A DNA stretch of 64,000 nucleotides from Mucilaginibacter empetricola (GCF_024808665.1 NZ_JANUBZ010000003.1:186001-250000); one strand, 5' to 3'. Shown: positions 44,316 to 53,757, counted from the stretch's first letter. Program-made: numbers and translations. The notes: generated from the sequence alone by a model not told the origin.

Positions 44316-44690
44316 TTACTTTGTAGCGTTGGGTTTGTTGCCAATGAATTTTATATAAATATTTAATTTTAGATGAATGGTTTCTAATTGTTGTATTAGC
44401 GATTGATAAACTTCATCATTTATTAAACTTCTTGTTTTGGCTTTTCTAAGCCAGCCTTTGGTTTCAATTATTGAACCTCTGCTAAAGTAGCAGAAGTTTT
44501 TGTTTTCCTTATAATGAAATCGCCCAAAACCTTCAGCGATATTTGCACCAATAGAATCAGAGGAGCGAACTATTTGTTTTCCTAAAGTATCTTTTGCAAA
44601 ATAATCCCAATCTAATACTATAAACCATATTTGGTCTGCAAAGGTTTCTGATAAATTGTATAATTCAATATCTTCAACTCGGTTACTCAT
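44316..44690 (-). CDS. Four-helix-bundle protein (S23/IVP family)
   Basis: 124 residues, all helical. LGKQIVRSSDSIGANIAEGFGRFHYKENKNF is the family signature (TIGR02436), followed by ARGSIIET-like SRGSIIETKGWL. Members are best known from intervening sequences in 23S rRNA genes of some bacteria, and as scattered single genes in Bacteroidota. Function is unknown. It is inserted between folA and thyA and is flanked by inverted short repeats. Confidence 0.9.
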   Translation of the reverse strand: MSNRVEDIELYNLSETFADQIWFIVLDWDYFAKDTLGKQIVRSSDSIGANIAEGFGRFHYKENKNFCYFSRGSIIETKGWLRKAKTRSLINDEVYQSLIQQLETIHLKLNIYIKFIGNKPNATK

Positions 44691-44741
44691 TGTGTAATAT
44701 GTTTAGGTTTCCATAATTACACATTTATAACGAAAGACCAA

Positions 44742-44771
44742 AATGACCTAATGAATCAATGACCCAATGAC
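44742..44771. repeat. Degenerate heptad repeat, inverted copy (AATGACCTAATGAATCAATGACCCAATGAC)
   Basis: Several imperfect AATGACC(C/T) units, reverse-complementary in type to 44276-44300. The same pattern including TGACCCAATGACA recurs upstream of the MBL gene at 27022-27052. Confidence 0.55.
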
Positions 44772-44775
44772 AACT

Positions 44776-45597
44776 CTATACCGCAACTTCCGCTTTAATA
44801 TGCGGCCAGGGGTCATAATTTTCAAGCTCAAAATCTTCGAATTTAAACTGAAAAATATCTTTTACCGCTGGATTGATCTTCATTGTTGGCAATGGACGCG
44901 GCTCGCGGCTCAATTGAAGCTTTGCCTGATCAAGATGATTGTTGTAGATGTGTGCATCACCAAAGGTGTGGATAAAGTCGCCATAATCCAGATCACATAC
45001 CTGGGCCATCATCATAGTAAGCAAGGCGTATGAGGCAATATTGAATGGCACACCCAAAAATATGTCAGCACTGCGCTGATAAAGCTGGCAGGATAGTTTT
45101 CCCCTGGTTTCACCTTTTGCCGCATTCGCCGGTTCAACATAAAACTGAAACAAACTATGGCAGGGTGGAAGTGCCATCTGATTAACATCTGCAACGTTCC
45201 AGGCTGAGACAATCATCCTGCGCGAATCCGGATTGTTTTTAATCTGATTTACTACCTGCGTTATTTGATCAATATGGCCGCCATCTGGTTTTGGCCACGA
45301 ACGCCATTGATAACCGTACACGGGCCCCAGGTTTCCTTCGGCATCTGCCCATTCGTCCCAAATGCGCACGCCGTTATCCTTTAAATATTTAATATTGGTA
45401 TCGCCGGTTAAAAACCATATCAACTCATGTATAATTGATTTGAGGTGAAGTTTTTTGGTAGTCACCATCGGGAAGCCATCCTGCAGGTTAAATCGCATCT
45501 GGTAGCCAAACACACTCAGCGTGCCCGTTCCGGTGCGGTCGTGTTTTTGAGCACCGGTTTCCATTACATGGCTCATCAGGTCGAGATATTGTTTCAT
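44776..45597 (-). CDS. thyA: Thymidylate synthase
   Basis: 273 residues. Active-site Cys in [12 protein letters not shown] (about residue 154), dUMP phosphate-binding [11 protein letters not shown] near the N-terminus and [13 protein letters not shown] (about 133). It methylates dUMP to dTMP with methylene-tetrahydrofolate, producing dihydrofolate for FolA. The N-terminal order is the classical ThyA, not ThyX. Length is close to the usual 264. Confidence 0.97.
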   Translation of the reverse strand: MKQYLDLMSHVMETGAQKHDRTGTGTLSVFGYQMRFNLQDGFPMVTTKKLHLKSIIHELIWFLTGDTNIKYLKDNGVRIWDEWADAEGNLGPVYGYQWRSWPKPDGGHIDQITQVVNQIKNNPDSRRMIVSAWNVADVNQMALPPCHSLFQFYVEPANAAKGETRGKLSCQLYQRSADIFLGVPFNIASYALLTMMMAQVCDLDYGDFIHTFGDAHIYNNHLDQAKLQLSREPRPLPTMKINPAVKDIFQFKFEDFELENYDPWPHIKAEVAV

Positions 45598-45608
45598 TTT
45601 TGGGCGAG

Positions 45609-45640
45609 AATTGATTGAGTTGACTGAGTCGGATCAGGTT
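45609..45640. repeat. Degenerate 9-mer tandem repeat upstream of thyA
   Basis: ATTGATTGAGTTGACTGAGTC followed by a weaker copy, in the same style as 35137-35181. Confidence 0.5.
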
Positions 45641-45767
45641 ACTATAACCTTCATTTTCTTCGGCCACTCAGTTAAAATAATTACAAATAAAAATAATCTA
45701 TCCCTGCTATCCTAAGGATGTGCAAAAATAGCCACTTGTTAGTCATTCTGAATCACAAAGAACATAA

Positions 45768-45775
45768 TAACTTTG
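45768..45775 (+). promoter_or_regulatory. Possible -7 element of ispE
   Basis: TAACTTTG matches TAnnTTTG exactly; the implied leader is about 95 nt. No TTG lies at the expected spacing. Confidence 0.35.
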
Positions 45776-45875
45776 CGACAACAACGCTATTTGTAAAAAT
45801 GCAACATTAAGCTGTGTTCTTAACCAGTTAAACTTATTCAACAGCTCACTCAATCAACCCAATCAACTAAAAAAA

Positions 45876-46679
45876 ATGCTCCTGTTTCCAAACGCAAAAA
45901 TTAATATCGGCCTAAATGTAATTAATCGCCGGCCCGATGGATACCATAACCTCGAAACGGTTTTTTATCCAATAAAGATAAATGATGTGTTGGAGGTAGT
46001 TGAGGCCGATGAATTGAGTTTTCAATCTTCGGGTTTAGAAATACCGGGCAGGGTAGAAGATAACCTCTGCATAAAGGGCTATCATTTGCTGAAAAAAGAT
46101 TTTGATTTGCCAGCCATAAAAATTCATTTGCATAAACATATTCCCATAGGAGCGGGGCTTGGCGGTGGCTCTGCCGATGCGGCTTTTTTTATAAGGCTGG
46201 TGAGTCAGAAATTTGATTTGGGTTTATCTGATGATGCCATGATGAATTATGCCAGGAAGCTGGGAACTGATTGCGCCTTCTTTATCAAAAACACACCTGT
46301 ATTTGCCTTTGATAAAGGGGATGAGTTTGAACCGGTAAAACTGGACCTGGCGGCGTATCAAATTGTATTAGTGATGCCGCCGGTACACGTTTCAACCGCC
46401 GAAGCCTATGGTGGCGTTAAACCTGCCGAAGTGAAGCATTCATTAATGGAATTAATTGAGCTCCCGATAAAGGAATGGAAGAGTAATATCAAGAATGATT
46501 TTGAGGTATCGATATTTAAAAATCATCCGGAGATACGAGGTGTGAAGGCCGCACTTTATGAGGCCGGCGCCGTTTACTCCAGCATGAGCGGGAGTGGAGC
46601 ATCCGTGTTTGGTATATTTGATAAAACGCCTGATTTGAGCGGGCTTGAAAAAGAGAATCAAGTGTTTTATAAACTATAA
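45876..46679 (+). CDS. ispE: 4-diphosphocytidyl-2-C-methyl-D-erythritol kinase
   Basis: 267 residues, GHMP kinase fold. NAKINIGLNVINRRPDGYHNLETVF holds the substrate region; the ATP loop is PIGAGLGGGSADAAF (about residue 90); SSMSGSGASVFGIF is near the C-terminus. It phosphorylates the cytidyl intermediate in the non-mevalonate isoprenoid pathway. Preceded by an inverted tract of the 9-mer repeat (45846-45869). Single gene, convergent with lapA. Confidence 0.95.
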   Translation: MLLFPNAKINIGLNVINRRPDGYHNLETVFYPIKINDVLEVVEADELSFQSSGLEIPGRVEDNLCIKGYHLLKKDFDLPAIKIHLHKHIPIGAGLGGGSADAAFFIRLVSQKFDLGLSDDAMMNYARKLGTDCAFFIKNTPVFAFDKGDEFEPVKLDLAAYQIVLVMPPVHVSTAEAYGGVKPAEVKHSLMELIELPIKEWKSNIKNDFEVSIFKNHPEIRGVKAALYEAGAVYSSMSGSGASVFGIFDKTPDLSGLEKENQVFYKL

Positions 46680-46784
46680 TTTCGGATGTCTGGTTTTAGA
46701 TTTTCTCTGAAAAATGATTCGAAATTTATGCGCTTAAATTCGAAATCAAGACCCTATATGATATCAGACATAGCGACCATTTTT

Positions 46785-47063
46785 TTAATTAAGATAGTCC
46801 CGGTCTTCGTCACTTAGTGTATTAGGATTTCTGCCATCAAAGCCGCGCTCACTAAAATCATCACTCAGCCGTTGTACCTTATTTGGTCGTCCGGCCAGCA
46901 CACCAAGTACAAAAGCGATAACAGCCATAATAGCAAGCATCACCAATTTTGAAAGTACAAATGTTGCCCACAAAAATTTAAAAGTTACGGGTCCCGTATT
47001 TTGCATCAATACGATAGTGAGAAGAATTGCAATGATGATAATGACTATTGTTTTTATACGCAT
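46785..47063 (-). CDS. LapA-domain small membrane protein (DUF1049)
   Basis: 92 residues with two membrane helices (about residues 5-20 and 35-57) separated by TGPVTFKFLWATFVLSKLVML, the core of the lipopolysaccharide-assembly protein A domain. The tail is charged and hydrophilic. E. coli LapA acts with LapB in controlling LpxC and lipopolysaccharide levels; no LapB is nearby. The role here is inferred from the family only. Confidence 0.85.
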   Translation of the reverse strand: MRIKTIVIIIIAILLTIVLMQNTGPVTFKFLWATFVLSKLVMLAIMAVIAFVLGVLAGRPNKVQRLSDDFSERGFDGRNPNTLSDEDRDYLN

Positions 47064-48009
47064 GATGTTTAAGCTTTAGCATTTAATGCAATATCCGCTT
47101 TTTAAATAGGAGATAAAAATCCTTAAAAAAGCAAGCTTATTTTTTAACGAAAAATAGAAGCCGGGAGTAATCGATAATACTAGTCGAGTAAAACGTTTTG
47201 CAAATGAATTCAGGCTTATCTACCGGGCATTCCTTTTGCTACCGTATAAATTGCCTCCACGAAAATCAACAATATTATTTAATCATAAAACTCGCAATAC
47301 CGATAAGGTCGATTGTAAGTGATGTCATTTTTAAAATAGTCTACAGATAGGGAAAGTCGCGAGAAAATAAAATGATTCCAGTTTATTGAATGTTGTATAA
47401 CAATGCCATTGAAATTGTCTGTTTTATAAAATGAATGGGAAGTGATTTGAATACACTTAGCCTCATTTTCCCCCTAAAAATTCGATTGCTAATTTTTTAA
47501 TTATATAATAATTGTAATATCACTGATTTACAAGTATTTATATAGATAAATGTGAGTTATATTTAGTATATGCTAAAAATATTGGCATTTTGAAAAGTGT
47601 AACATTTTTCAACTGTTAATTAATAGTTTATATGGTGTGCTTATATATCAGATTTATAGTATTATATGTAAATGAATAAATAAGCAGATATGCTTTTTTA
47701 TTTTATAAAGAAATGATTTTTTAAGATGATTTTTAGATTTATTTAAAAAATATCCGCTTTGAAAGCGGATACACTTAGTTGTTAACTGAAATTGCCCATA
47801 AATTAATAATATTTGGTGGAGCGAATAGGTTGTCTTCCGCCTAAATTAATAGAGTTTACATAGGCTTAAGACGTTAAAAGTGTGTGGGCGTAGCCTATCC
47901 CCTACCCAGGAGGTAGAAGGGGAAAAGTATGATAATGCGATAAATTTATATTGATTTGAGACTAGGGCGGCCCCAGTTTTTTAATATTTGCTACGCGAGT
48001 TACTTTAAT
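47064..48009. other. Long gene-free interval
   Basis: 946 bp without a supportable ORF on either strand. It is strongly AT-rich, particularly 47480-47750. It holds one perfect hairpin at 47751-47771 and a smaller one (CTACC-cagga-GGTAG) at about 47908. The right third has higher GC and might be a degraded gene or an RNA, but I cannot assign it. Confidence 0.6.
47751..47771. repeat. Near-perfect palindrome TATCCGCTTT-g-AAAGCGGATA
   Basis: 10 bp arms around a single central base in an AT-rich stretch. As RNA it would form a tight hairpin with a 3-5 nt loop; no T-run follows. It could also be a protein-binding site. Confidence 0.65.
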
Positions 48010-48915
48010 TTATCGCCGGCTTCTGCGTTTACTTAGCTGTTTTTGCGTTACCGGATACAGCATTATTGTCGACAAAATAACAACAGCGCCGGCCCAGAAA
48101 CCCGGAGTCATTTTGTTTAAATCGCCAAAAAGAAAGAAGGCAATTATTATTCCGTAAACCGGCTCCAGGTTAGTGATGAGTGCCACCCTAAAAGCGGAAA
48201 GCTCGCGCATTACATACACGCCTATAACGTAGGCAACAGAAGTACAAATAGTACCTAACAACAGAAGATAAACAATATCCGCATGGGTTGGTATAATAGT
48301 TTTGTTAAACCCGTTGGTTAAAAATAGGAATATGGTAATCCACACAAATGCGCCGCTAAGTTCATAAAATGCAATAACGGGAGCCTTCAAATCCTTTACC
48401 AATTTAGCATTGAATATCGCAAAAAGGCTGGCAAAAATGGCACTTATTAATCCGAATATGATACCCTTAGTGTATTGTGTTTCAAATTTGAATATTAAAA
48501 CTATTCCACAAATAATCAGAGTGCCCGATAAAATTTCAAGTTTTGAAATCCTTTTTTTGTTAATCAGCGGTTCTAAAATTGCGGTGAATAAAGTCATTGA
48601 TGACAGGCACACCAGCGTTACCGCAACGGTTGATAATTTGATAGCAGCAAAGAACAAAATCCAGTGTCCGCCAACCAATGCGCCATTGGCAACCAGCTTT
48701 AATAATGATATTTTATTGACTCTGAAATTGGTTTTACTAATGAGGAAATAGATGAATAATGATACCGACGCAATAAGTACCCTATACCATACCAAACCTA
48801 CTGCGGGTATGGTAATGAGCTCGCCTAAAGATCCTGTGAAGCCCCATACCAAAACAGTGCAGTGCAGCAAAATAAGGTTTTTATTGATGGAAGGACTATT
48901 GCCGGTATGGGCCAT
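48010..48915 (-). CDS. EamA-family (DMT) transporter
   Basis: 301 residues with ten predicted membrane helices in two EamA repeats (for example VLVWGFTGSLGELITIPAVGLVWYR in the first and FWAGAVVILSTIMLY near the end). Drug/metabolite exporters; substrate unknown. It overlaps the end of the LptF/G gene by one base (TAATG), making it the third gene of a tgt operon. Confidence 0.93.
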   Translation of the reverse strand: MAHTGNSPSINKNLILLHCTVLVWGFTGSLGELITIPAVGLVWYRVLIASVSLFIYFLISKTNFRVNKISLLKLVANGALVGGHWILFFAAIKLSTVAVTLVCLSSMTLFTAILEPLINKKRISKLEILSGTLIICGIVLIFKFETQYTKGIIFGLISAIFASLFAIFNAKLVKDLKAPVIAFYELSGAFVWITIFLFLTNGFNKTIIPTHADIVYLLLLGTICTSVAYVIGVYVMRELSAFRVALITNLEPVYGIIIAFFLFGDLNKMTPGFWAGAVVILSTIMLYPVTQKQLSKRRSRR

Positions 48916-50021
48916 TACTTAGGCGCTTTTAAAAGTAAATAATAACCTACCAGGCCAAATATACCATTAGGGACGCACACGGCTATAATAGGCGGAAGGC
49001 TGCCTTTTATAGCAAATACAAATGCAAACCGGTCAACAACGATGTAGGTAAAACAGAGAAAAATCCCTATCCCAAGCGGCAACCCTATACCGCCGCGAAC
49101 CTTTCTTGATGATATAGAAACGCCTATAAGCGTAAGTACGTAGGAGGAGAGCGGGTAAACAAAACGCTGATATTTTACATACTCCATTTCCTTTAAAGCA
49201 CCAGTTCCACGTATTTTTTCTTTCTCTATATTCTTGCTTAACTCACTTGTCGACATGGCCGTATAAGCATTATCAAACACTATAAAGTCGGAAGGCCGCA
49301 TGTCCAAAACGGTGTCTTTTGCTTTACCCCTGCTATCAAACCACGTTTCTTTTAAGCCATTCACATATTTTACGGTATAATTTCTAAGGCTCCAAACTCG
49401 TTTCACAGAATCGTAAGAGATAGAATTGGCATATAATTTTTCTTTAAGATTATCGCCATCAAATTTTTCAAGTATAAACTGATAACCGGTGTGTATGGTA
49501 TTATCATACGATTGCATGTATACAAAAGTGTGTTTATCTAACTGTATATGCACCTCACTTTTTGTCGGGTCATCTCCGTTAAACTGGTGGGAGTTTTCAA
49601 ACGTGATTTTTAACCTGTTGGTAAAGGGAATTAGATAAATGTTAGCGAAAAATGAAACAACAAATATTAATGTTGCGCAAACAAAATAGGGCCTCAAAAA
49701 TCGATTAAAACTGGCTTTTCCACTTAAAATAGGGACTATTTCGGTTTGGTTGGCCATTTTTGCCGTGAAGAATATTACCGCCAGGAAGTTAATAAGCGGC
49801 GAAAGCAGGTTTAGATAGAAAGGTATAAAGCCTGCGTAATACTGGAAAGCTATTTCCTTAATGGTGGCATGATATTTTAAGAAATTATCAAGGTGTTCTG
49901 ATATATCAAACACAACCGTTACAACTGTGAAAATGCCCAGTGTAAATACAAATGTACCCAGGTATTTTTTAATAATATACCAGTCAATTACCTTTAAATA
50001 CCTATCTAAAATAGCCTTCAT
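48915..50021 (-). CDS. LptF/LptG-family permease
   Basis: 368 residues: helices near the N-terminus (YLGTFVFTLGIFTVVTVVF, about 20-40, and two more), a periplasmic beta-jellyroll of about 170 residues, and a C-terminal helix group (FVYPLSSYVLTLIGVSISS and beyond). These permeases with LptB extract lipopolysaccharide from the inner membrane. Single gene here; LptG is likelier than LptF, but I cannot be sure. It directly follows tgt with no gap. Confidence 0.9.
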   Translation of the reverse strand: MKAILDRYLKVIDWYIIKKYLGTFVFTLGIFTVVTVVFDISEHLDNFLKYHATIKEIAFQYYAGFIPFYLNLLSPLINFLAVIFFTAKMANQTEIVPILSGKASFNRFLRPYFVCATLIFVVSFFANIYLIPFTNRLKITFENSHQFNGDDPTKSEVHIQLDKHTFVYMQSYDNTIHTGYQFILEKFDGDNLKEKLYANSISYDSVKRVWSLRNYTVKYVNGLKETWFDSRGKAKDTVLDMRPSDFIVFDNAYTAMSTSELSKNIEKEKIRGTGALKEMEYVKYQRFVYPLSSYVLTLIGVSISSRKVRGGIGLPLGIGIFLCFTYIVVDRFAFVFAIKGSLPPIIAVCVPNGIFGLVGYYLLLKAPK

Positions 50022-51152
50022 TTACAGCCTTTGTGATAAACGGTTAACCATTACTTTTTTCCAGTTATAAAATTCGCCCGCAATAATTTTTTCACGCGCC
50101 TCTTTCACTAACCATAGGTAAAAATGCAGATTGTGTAAGGTAGCTATTTGCGCGCCCAATATTTCGCCCGAATGTATTAAATGGCGTAAATATGCTTTTG
50201 AATAAACGGTATCGGCAAACAAATCACTATTTTCTTCAATAGGCGAAAAATCGTTTTTCCACTTTTCATTTTTAATATTGATGATGCCGTCTTTGGTGAA
50301 AAGCATGCCATTGCGTGCATTGCGCGTTGGCATAACGCAATCAAACATATCAATTCCTAAAGCAATATTTTCCAATATATTAACCGGGGTTCCAACACCC
50401 ATTAAATAACGCGGTTTTTGCTCCGGTAATATATTGCATACCACTTCTGTCATGGCATACATTTCTTCGGCTGGCTCTCCAACTGATAATCCGCCTATAG
50501 CATTGCCCTCACGTTCGTATGAAGCAATAACTTCTGCCGATTTTATGCGCAAATCTTTGTATACTGATCCCTGCACAATAGGAAACAATGTTTGGCTGTA
50601 ACCATATTTAGGTTCGGTGCTATCGAAGCGGTCGCAGCACCGTTTCAGCCAGCGATGAGTCATTTCTATCGACCTACGGGCATAGCCATATTCGCAGGGA
50701 TATGGGGTGCATTCATCAAAAGCCATAATGATATCGGCACCAATTGTCCGCTGCGTATCCATCACGTTTTCGGGTGTGAAAAGATGCTTTGATCCGTCGA
50801 TATGCGAGCGGAAAGTAACGCCTTCTTCCTTAATTTTCCGCACCTCGGTTAACGAATAAACCTGGTATCCGCCGCTGTCGGTTAAAATTGGACCTTCCCA
50901 TCCGTTAAATTGATGTAACCCTCCGGCACTTTCTAACGTATTTAGTCCTGGCCTTAAATATAAGTGGTAGGTATTGCCCAAAATGATCTGGGCTTTTATA
51001 TCATTTTTAAGTTCATGCTGATGTACGGCCTTCACAGTGCCGGCTGTACCAACTGGCATAAAAATGGGAGTTTGTATGGTGCCGTGATCTGTAATGATCT
51101 CGCCCGCACGGGCTTTTGAAAGCGGGTCTTTAGCTGTTAAGTTAAATTTCAT
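50022..51152 (-). CDS. tgt: tRNA-guanine transglycosylase, zinc-site Cys cluster absent
   Basis: 376 residues. Catalytic region: LTDSGGYQVYSL (about residue 92), MAFDECTPYP (about 145), YLMGVGTPVNILENIALGIDMFDCVMPTRNARNG (residues 250-285) with the nucleophilic Asp in MFDCVMPTRN. The structural zinc site normally has C-x-C-x2-C just before YSRAYLHHL; here the residues before YSKAYLRHL (about 309-316) are SDLFADTV with no Cys, although HNL further down is kept. It inserts preQ1 at tRNA wobble G34 for queuosine. First gene of a three-gene operon. Confidence 0.93.
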   Translation of the reverse strand: MKFNLTAKDPLSKARAGEIITDHGTIQTPIFMPVGTAGTVKAVHQHELKNDIKAQIILGNTYHLYLRPGLNTLESAGGLHQFNGWEGPILTDSGGYQVYSLTEVRKIKEEGVTFRSHIDGSKHLFTPENVMDTQRTIGADIIMAFDECTPYPCEYGYARRSIEMTHRWLKRCCDRFDSTEPKYGYSQTLFPIVQGSVYKDLRIKSAEVIASYEREGNAIGGLSVGEPAEEMYAMTEVVCNILPEQKPRYLMGVGTPVNILENIALGIDMFDCVMPTRNARNGMLFTKDGIINIKNEKWKNDFSPIEENSDLFADTVYSKAYLRHLIHSGEILGAQIATLHNLHFYLWLVKEAREKIIAGEFYNWKKVMVNRLSQRL

Positions 51153-51328
51153 TATGAGGATGCAAAATTAACATAATAGTTGTAAAGCCTTGTAAATGTT
51201 TAAGAAGATAAAGATGTAATTATAGGAGGGTAGTTGGTATTGGCGCGGGTTTTAACTTATTATAACTTATTGCTGCAATTTCAACTAAATTCCACAAATT
51301 TGTAGGACTATTTAATTTAAACCAGAAT

Positions 51329-52447
51329 TTGGAAACATATATACGCGAAGCGCTATTTATTTTATTTCAAGTTTGCTTAATAATTCAATTGTATTTTTTG
51401 GTTATTAATCAAAGTAAACTTAAAAAGTATATCCCCGCAGAGGAATTGCCCAAACCTTTAATTCCAGTTTCTGTAATTATAAGTGCCCGTAATGAGGCTC
51501 CCAACTTACTGGTGAACCTGCCTTTAATTATGCAGCAAAATTATCACGATTTTGAAGTTATAGTAATAAACGATTGCTCATACGACGGTACTGAAGAGGT
51601 TTTAAAAGGCTTTAAAGAAAACTATCCGGCACTTAAAATTGTTACTATTACAGAACATGACCGCTTTAAAACCGGAAAAAAATTCGCTTTAACATTGGGA
51701 ATAAAGGCTGCCAAAAACGAACATTTGTTATTTACGGATGCAGATTGTAAGCCGGCTTCGGAGCATTGGATAAGCCGGATGGCGGCTAATTTTGCACCCG
51801 ATGTACAAATTGTTTTGGGTTATTCGCCCTACAGCAGAACCCGCAATTTTTTAAATCCGCTTATTCGTTTCGAAACTATAAAATCGGCTATCAACTATTT
51901 GTCGGCAGCTGTTAGGGGCGATGCTTATATGGGCGTTGGCCGTAACCTGGCTTATACCAAAACGCTGTTCTTCTCGGTAAAAGGATTTGCATCACATATG
52001 CATGTGCTATCTGGCGATGATGACCTTTTTGTAAATCAAAATGCCACATCAACCAATACGGTTATTGAAATTAGCCGCGATTCATTTGTTTATACAGATG
52101 CAAAAACATCTTTAGGGTCTTTATTTCGCCAGAAAAAAAGACACATGGGGGCTGGCAAATTATATAAAGGCAGGCATAAATTTGCACTCAGCATTGATGC
52201 ATTAAGCGGTGTGCTGTTTTATATTTTATTAACATTGAGCTTAGTTTTCAACTTCGATCCCTTGTTAGCTTTAGGTTTGTTTATGTTTAGATTGATTATT
52301 CAACTAATCGTATATACTAAGTTATTTAAACATTTAAAAGGTAAAGATTTGTTGTGGTACTTCCCATTTCTTGATATCATTTATTACATTTACCTTAATA
52401 CTTTTGGCTTCATAGGCTCCTTTTTAAAAACTAATCGATGGAAATAA
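51329..52447 (+). CDS. Glycosyltransferase family 2, membrane type
   Basis: 372 residues, starting at TTG 51329; no ATG is available before the conserved region. An N-terminal membrane helix (LFILFQVCLIIQLYFLVI) is followed by a GT-A domain (VSVIISARNEAPNL, VINDCSYDGTEEVL, LLFTDADCKPASE) and two or three C-terminal helices. Donor and acceptor are unknown. It ends 10 bp inside the sigma-factor gene. Confidence 0.9.
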   Translation: METYIREALFILFQVCLIIQLYFLVINQSKLKKYIPAEELPKPLIPVSVIISARNEAPNLLVNLPLIMQQNYHDFEVIVINDCSYDGTEEVLKGFKENYPALKIVTITEHDRFKTGKKFALTLGIKAAKNEHLLFTDADCKPASEHWISRMAANFAPDVQIVLGYSPYSRTRNFLNPLIRFETIKSAINYLSAAVRGDAYMGVGRNLAYTKTLFFSVKGFASHMHVLSGDDDLFVNQNATSTNTVIEISRDSFVYTDAKTSLGSLFRQKKRHMGAGKLYKGRHKFALSIDALSGVLFYILLTLSLVFNFDPLLALGLFMFRLIIQLIVYTKLFKHLKGKDLLWYFPFLDIIYYIYLNTFGFIGSFLKTNRWK

Positions 52448-53043
52448 ATTCGAATTTTACCGAAAACGCAAAGAACGATTTTCACCTTGTTGTAAAAGCC
52501 AGGCAGGGTGACCAGAAAGCCTACGCCGACCTGATGCACAGGTATAAAGATTCAATTTATTTTATGGTGCTTAAGATGGTGAATAACAAAGAGGATGCAA
52601 TGGATTTAACCGTTGAAACCTTTGCTAAAGCCTTTGAAAAACTGGAAAAATACCAGCCTGATTATGCATTCAGCACCTGGTTGTTCAGAGTAGCTACCAA
52701 TAATTGTATCGACTTTATCAGGAAAAAGAAATTGAACACCATGTCTATTCATGGTATGATGGATGAGGACGGCGAGGAAAAACAATTGCAAATTAAGGCT
52801 GATGTACTTAATCCAGAAGAGTCATCTATCAAAAAACAACAAACACAAGAACTTAAATTATTAATAGAAAGCTTGCCTGCCCGTTATCGTAATTTGATTA
52901 CATTACGTTATTTTGACGAGCTTTCGTACGAGGAGATAGCCCAGCAACTGGATTTGCCATTAGGAACAGTAAAGGCACAGCTATTTAGGGCCAGATACTT
53001 GCTTGGAAATATTATTAACCGCTTTAACAGGGATGACATCTGA
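52438..53043 (+). CDS. ECF-type sigma-70 family sigma factor
   Basis: 201 residues. Region 2 (ADLMHRYKDSIYFMVLKMVNNKEDAMDLTVETFAKAFEKL, core about 30-75; FSTWLFRVATNNCIDFIRKKK) and region 4 (SLPARYRNLITLRYFDELSYEEIAQQLDLPLGTVKAQLFRARYLL). No anti-sigma factor is adjacent, unlike typical ECF units. It overlaps the preceding glycosyltransferase by 10 bp and the following rsmG by 11 bp, so all three should be co-translated. Confidence 0.94.
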   Translation: MEINSNFTENAKNDFHLVVKARQGDQKAYADLMHRYKDSIYFMVLKMVNNKEDAMDLTVETFAKAFEKLEKYQPDYAFSTWLFRVATNNCIDFIRKKKLNTMSIHGMMDEDGEEKQLQIKADVLNPEESSIKKQQTQELKLLIESLPARYRNLITLRYFDELSYEEIAQQLDLPLGTVKAQLFRARYLLGNIINRFNRDDI

Positions 53044-53662
53044 TATCATATTAAAATATTTCCCCAACTTATCTGAAAAGCAATTACAGCAATTTAACAG
53101 ACTTCCTGAGTTATATAATTATTGGAATAACCAGATCAATGTAATATCCCGCAAGGACATTGATTTGCTTTTTGAGCGGCATGTGCTGCATTCATTGGGT
53201 ATAGCCAAAGTTATCACCTTTTTACCTGGCGAAAGCGTTTTGGATGTTGGAACCGGCGGCGGTTTTCCCGGTGTTCCGTTAGCTATACTGTTTCCTGATA
53301 CACAATTCTATTTGGTTGATTCTATCGGCAAAAAAATAAAAGTGGTTCAGGAAGTGGTTAAAGCACTTGAACTGAAAAACGTTAGAGCTTCCCATAACCG
53401 GGCCGAAGAAATAAAAGAGCAGTTTAATTTTGTGGTATCGCGGGCGGTAACCAGATTAAATGAGTTTTATCCCTGGGTAAAAGGTAAATTCAAACCGGGC
53501 TCAGAAAATATTATACCTAACGGCATCCTGTATTTAAAAGGCGGTGATCTGGAAGAAGAAATTGCTGAATCGGGATTGAAAGTACAGCAGTATTACCTTA
53601 AAGATTACTTTGAAGAAGAGTTTTTTGAAACCAAACAGGTTATTTATGTCCGCGGAAAGTAG
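53033..53662 (+). CDS. rsmG: 16S rRNA (guanine-527-N7)-methyltransferase
   Basis: 209 residues from ATG 53033 (MTSDIILKYFP); the upstream TTG at 53003 is less likely. LPELYNYWNNQINVISRKDI, then the SAM motif VLDVGTGGGFPGVPLAILFP (about residue 70) and SRAVTRLNEFYPWV. It methylates G527 of 16S rRNA. The start codon lies inside the sigma-factor stop region. Confidence 0.95.
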   Translation: MTSDIILKYFPNLSEKQLQQFNRLPELYNYWNNQINVISRKDIDLLFERHVLHSLGIAKVITFLPGESVLDVGTGGGFPGVPLAILFPDTQFYLVDSIGKKIKVVQEVVKALELKNVRASHNRAEEIKEQFNFVVSRAVTRLNEFYPWVKGKFKPGSENIIPNGILYLKGGDLEEEIAESGLKVQQYYLKDYFEEEFFETKQVIYVRGK

Positions 53663-53742
53663 CGGGCTTTGATATGACCCCTCCATTTTTAAAAGTATAA
53701 ACTTTATTTTTATTTCTTATCCATTGTCGTTTCCCTATTTTA

Positions 53743-53748
53743 GGAGAT
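53743..53748 (+). promoter_or_regulatory. Shine-Dalgarno site of dprA
   Basis: AGGAGA nine bases before the ATG, notable because most genes here lack one. Confidence 0.6.
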
Positions 53749-53757
53749 AAAATATTT

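Noticed and set aside
44316..44690. Four-helix-bundle gene as ribosomal protein S23 or part of an rRNA locus
   Set aside because: No rRNA sequence is nearby; only the protein family is shared.
47900..47930. Small hairpin CTACC-cagga-GGTAG as a small RNA
   Set aside because: Stem is only five base pairs with no terminator or promoter-like context.
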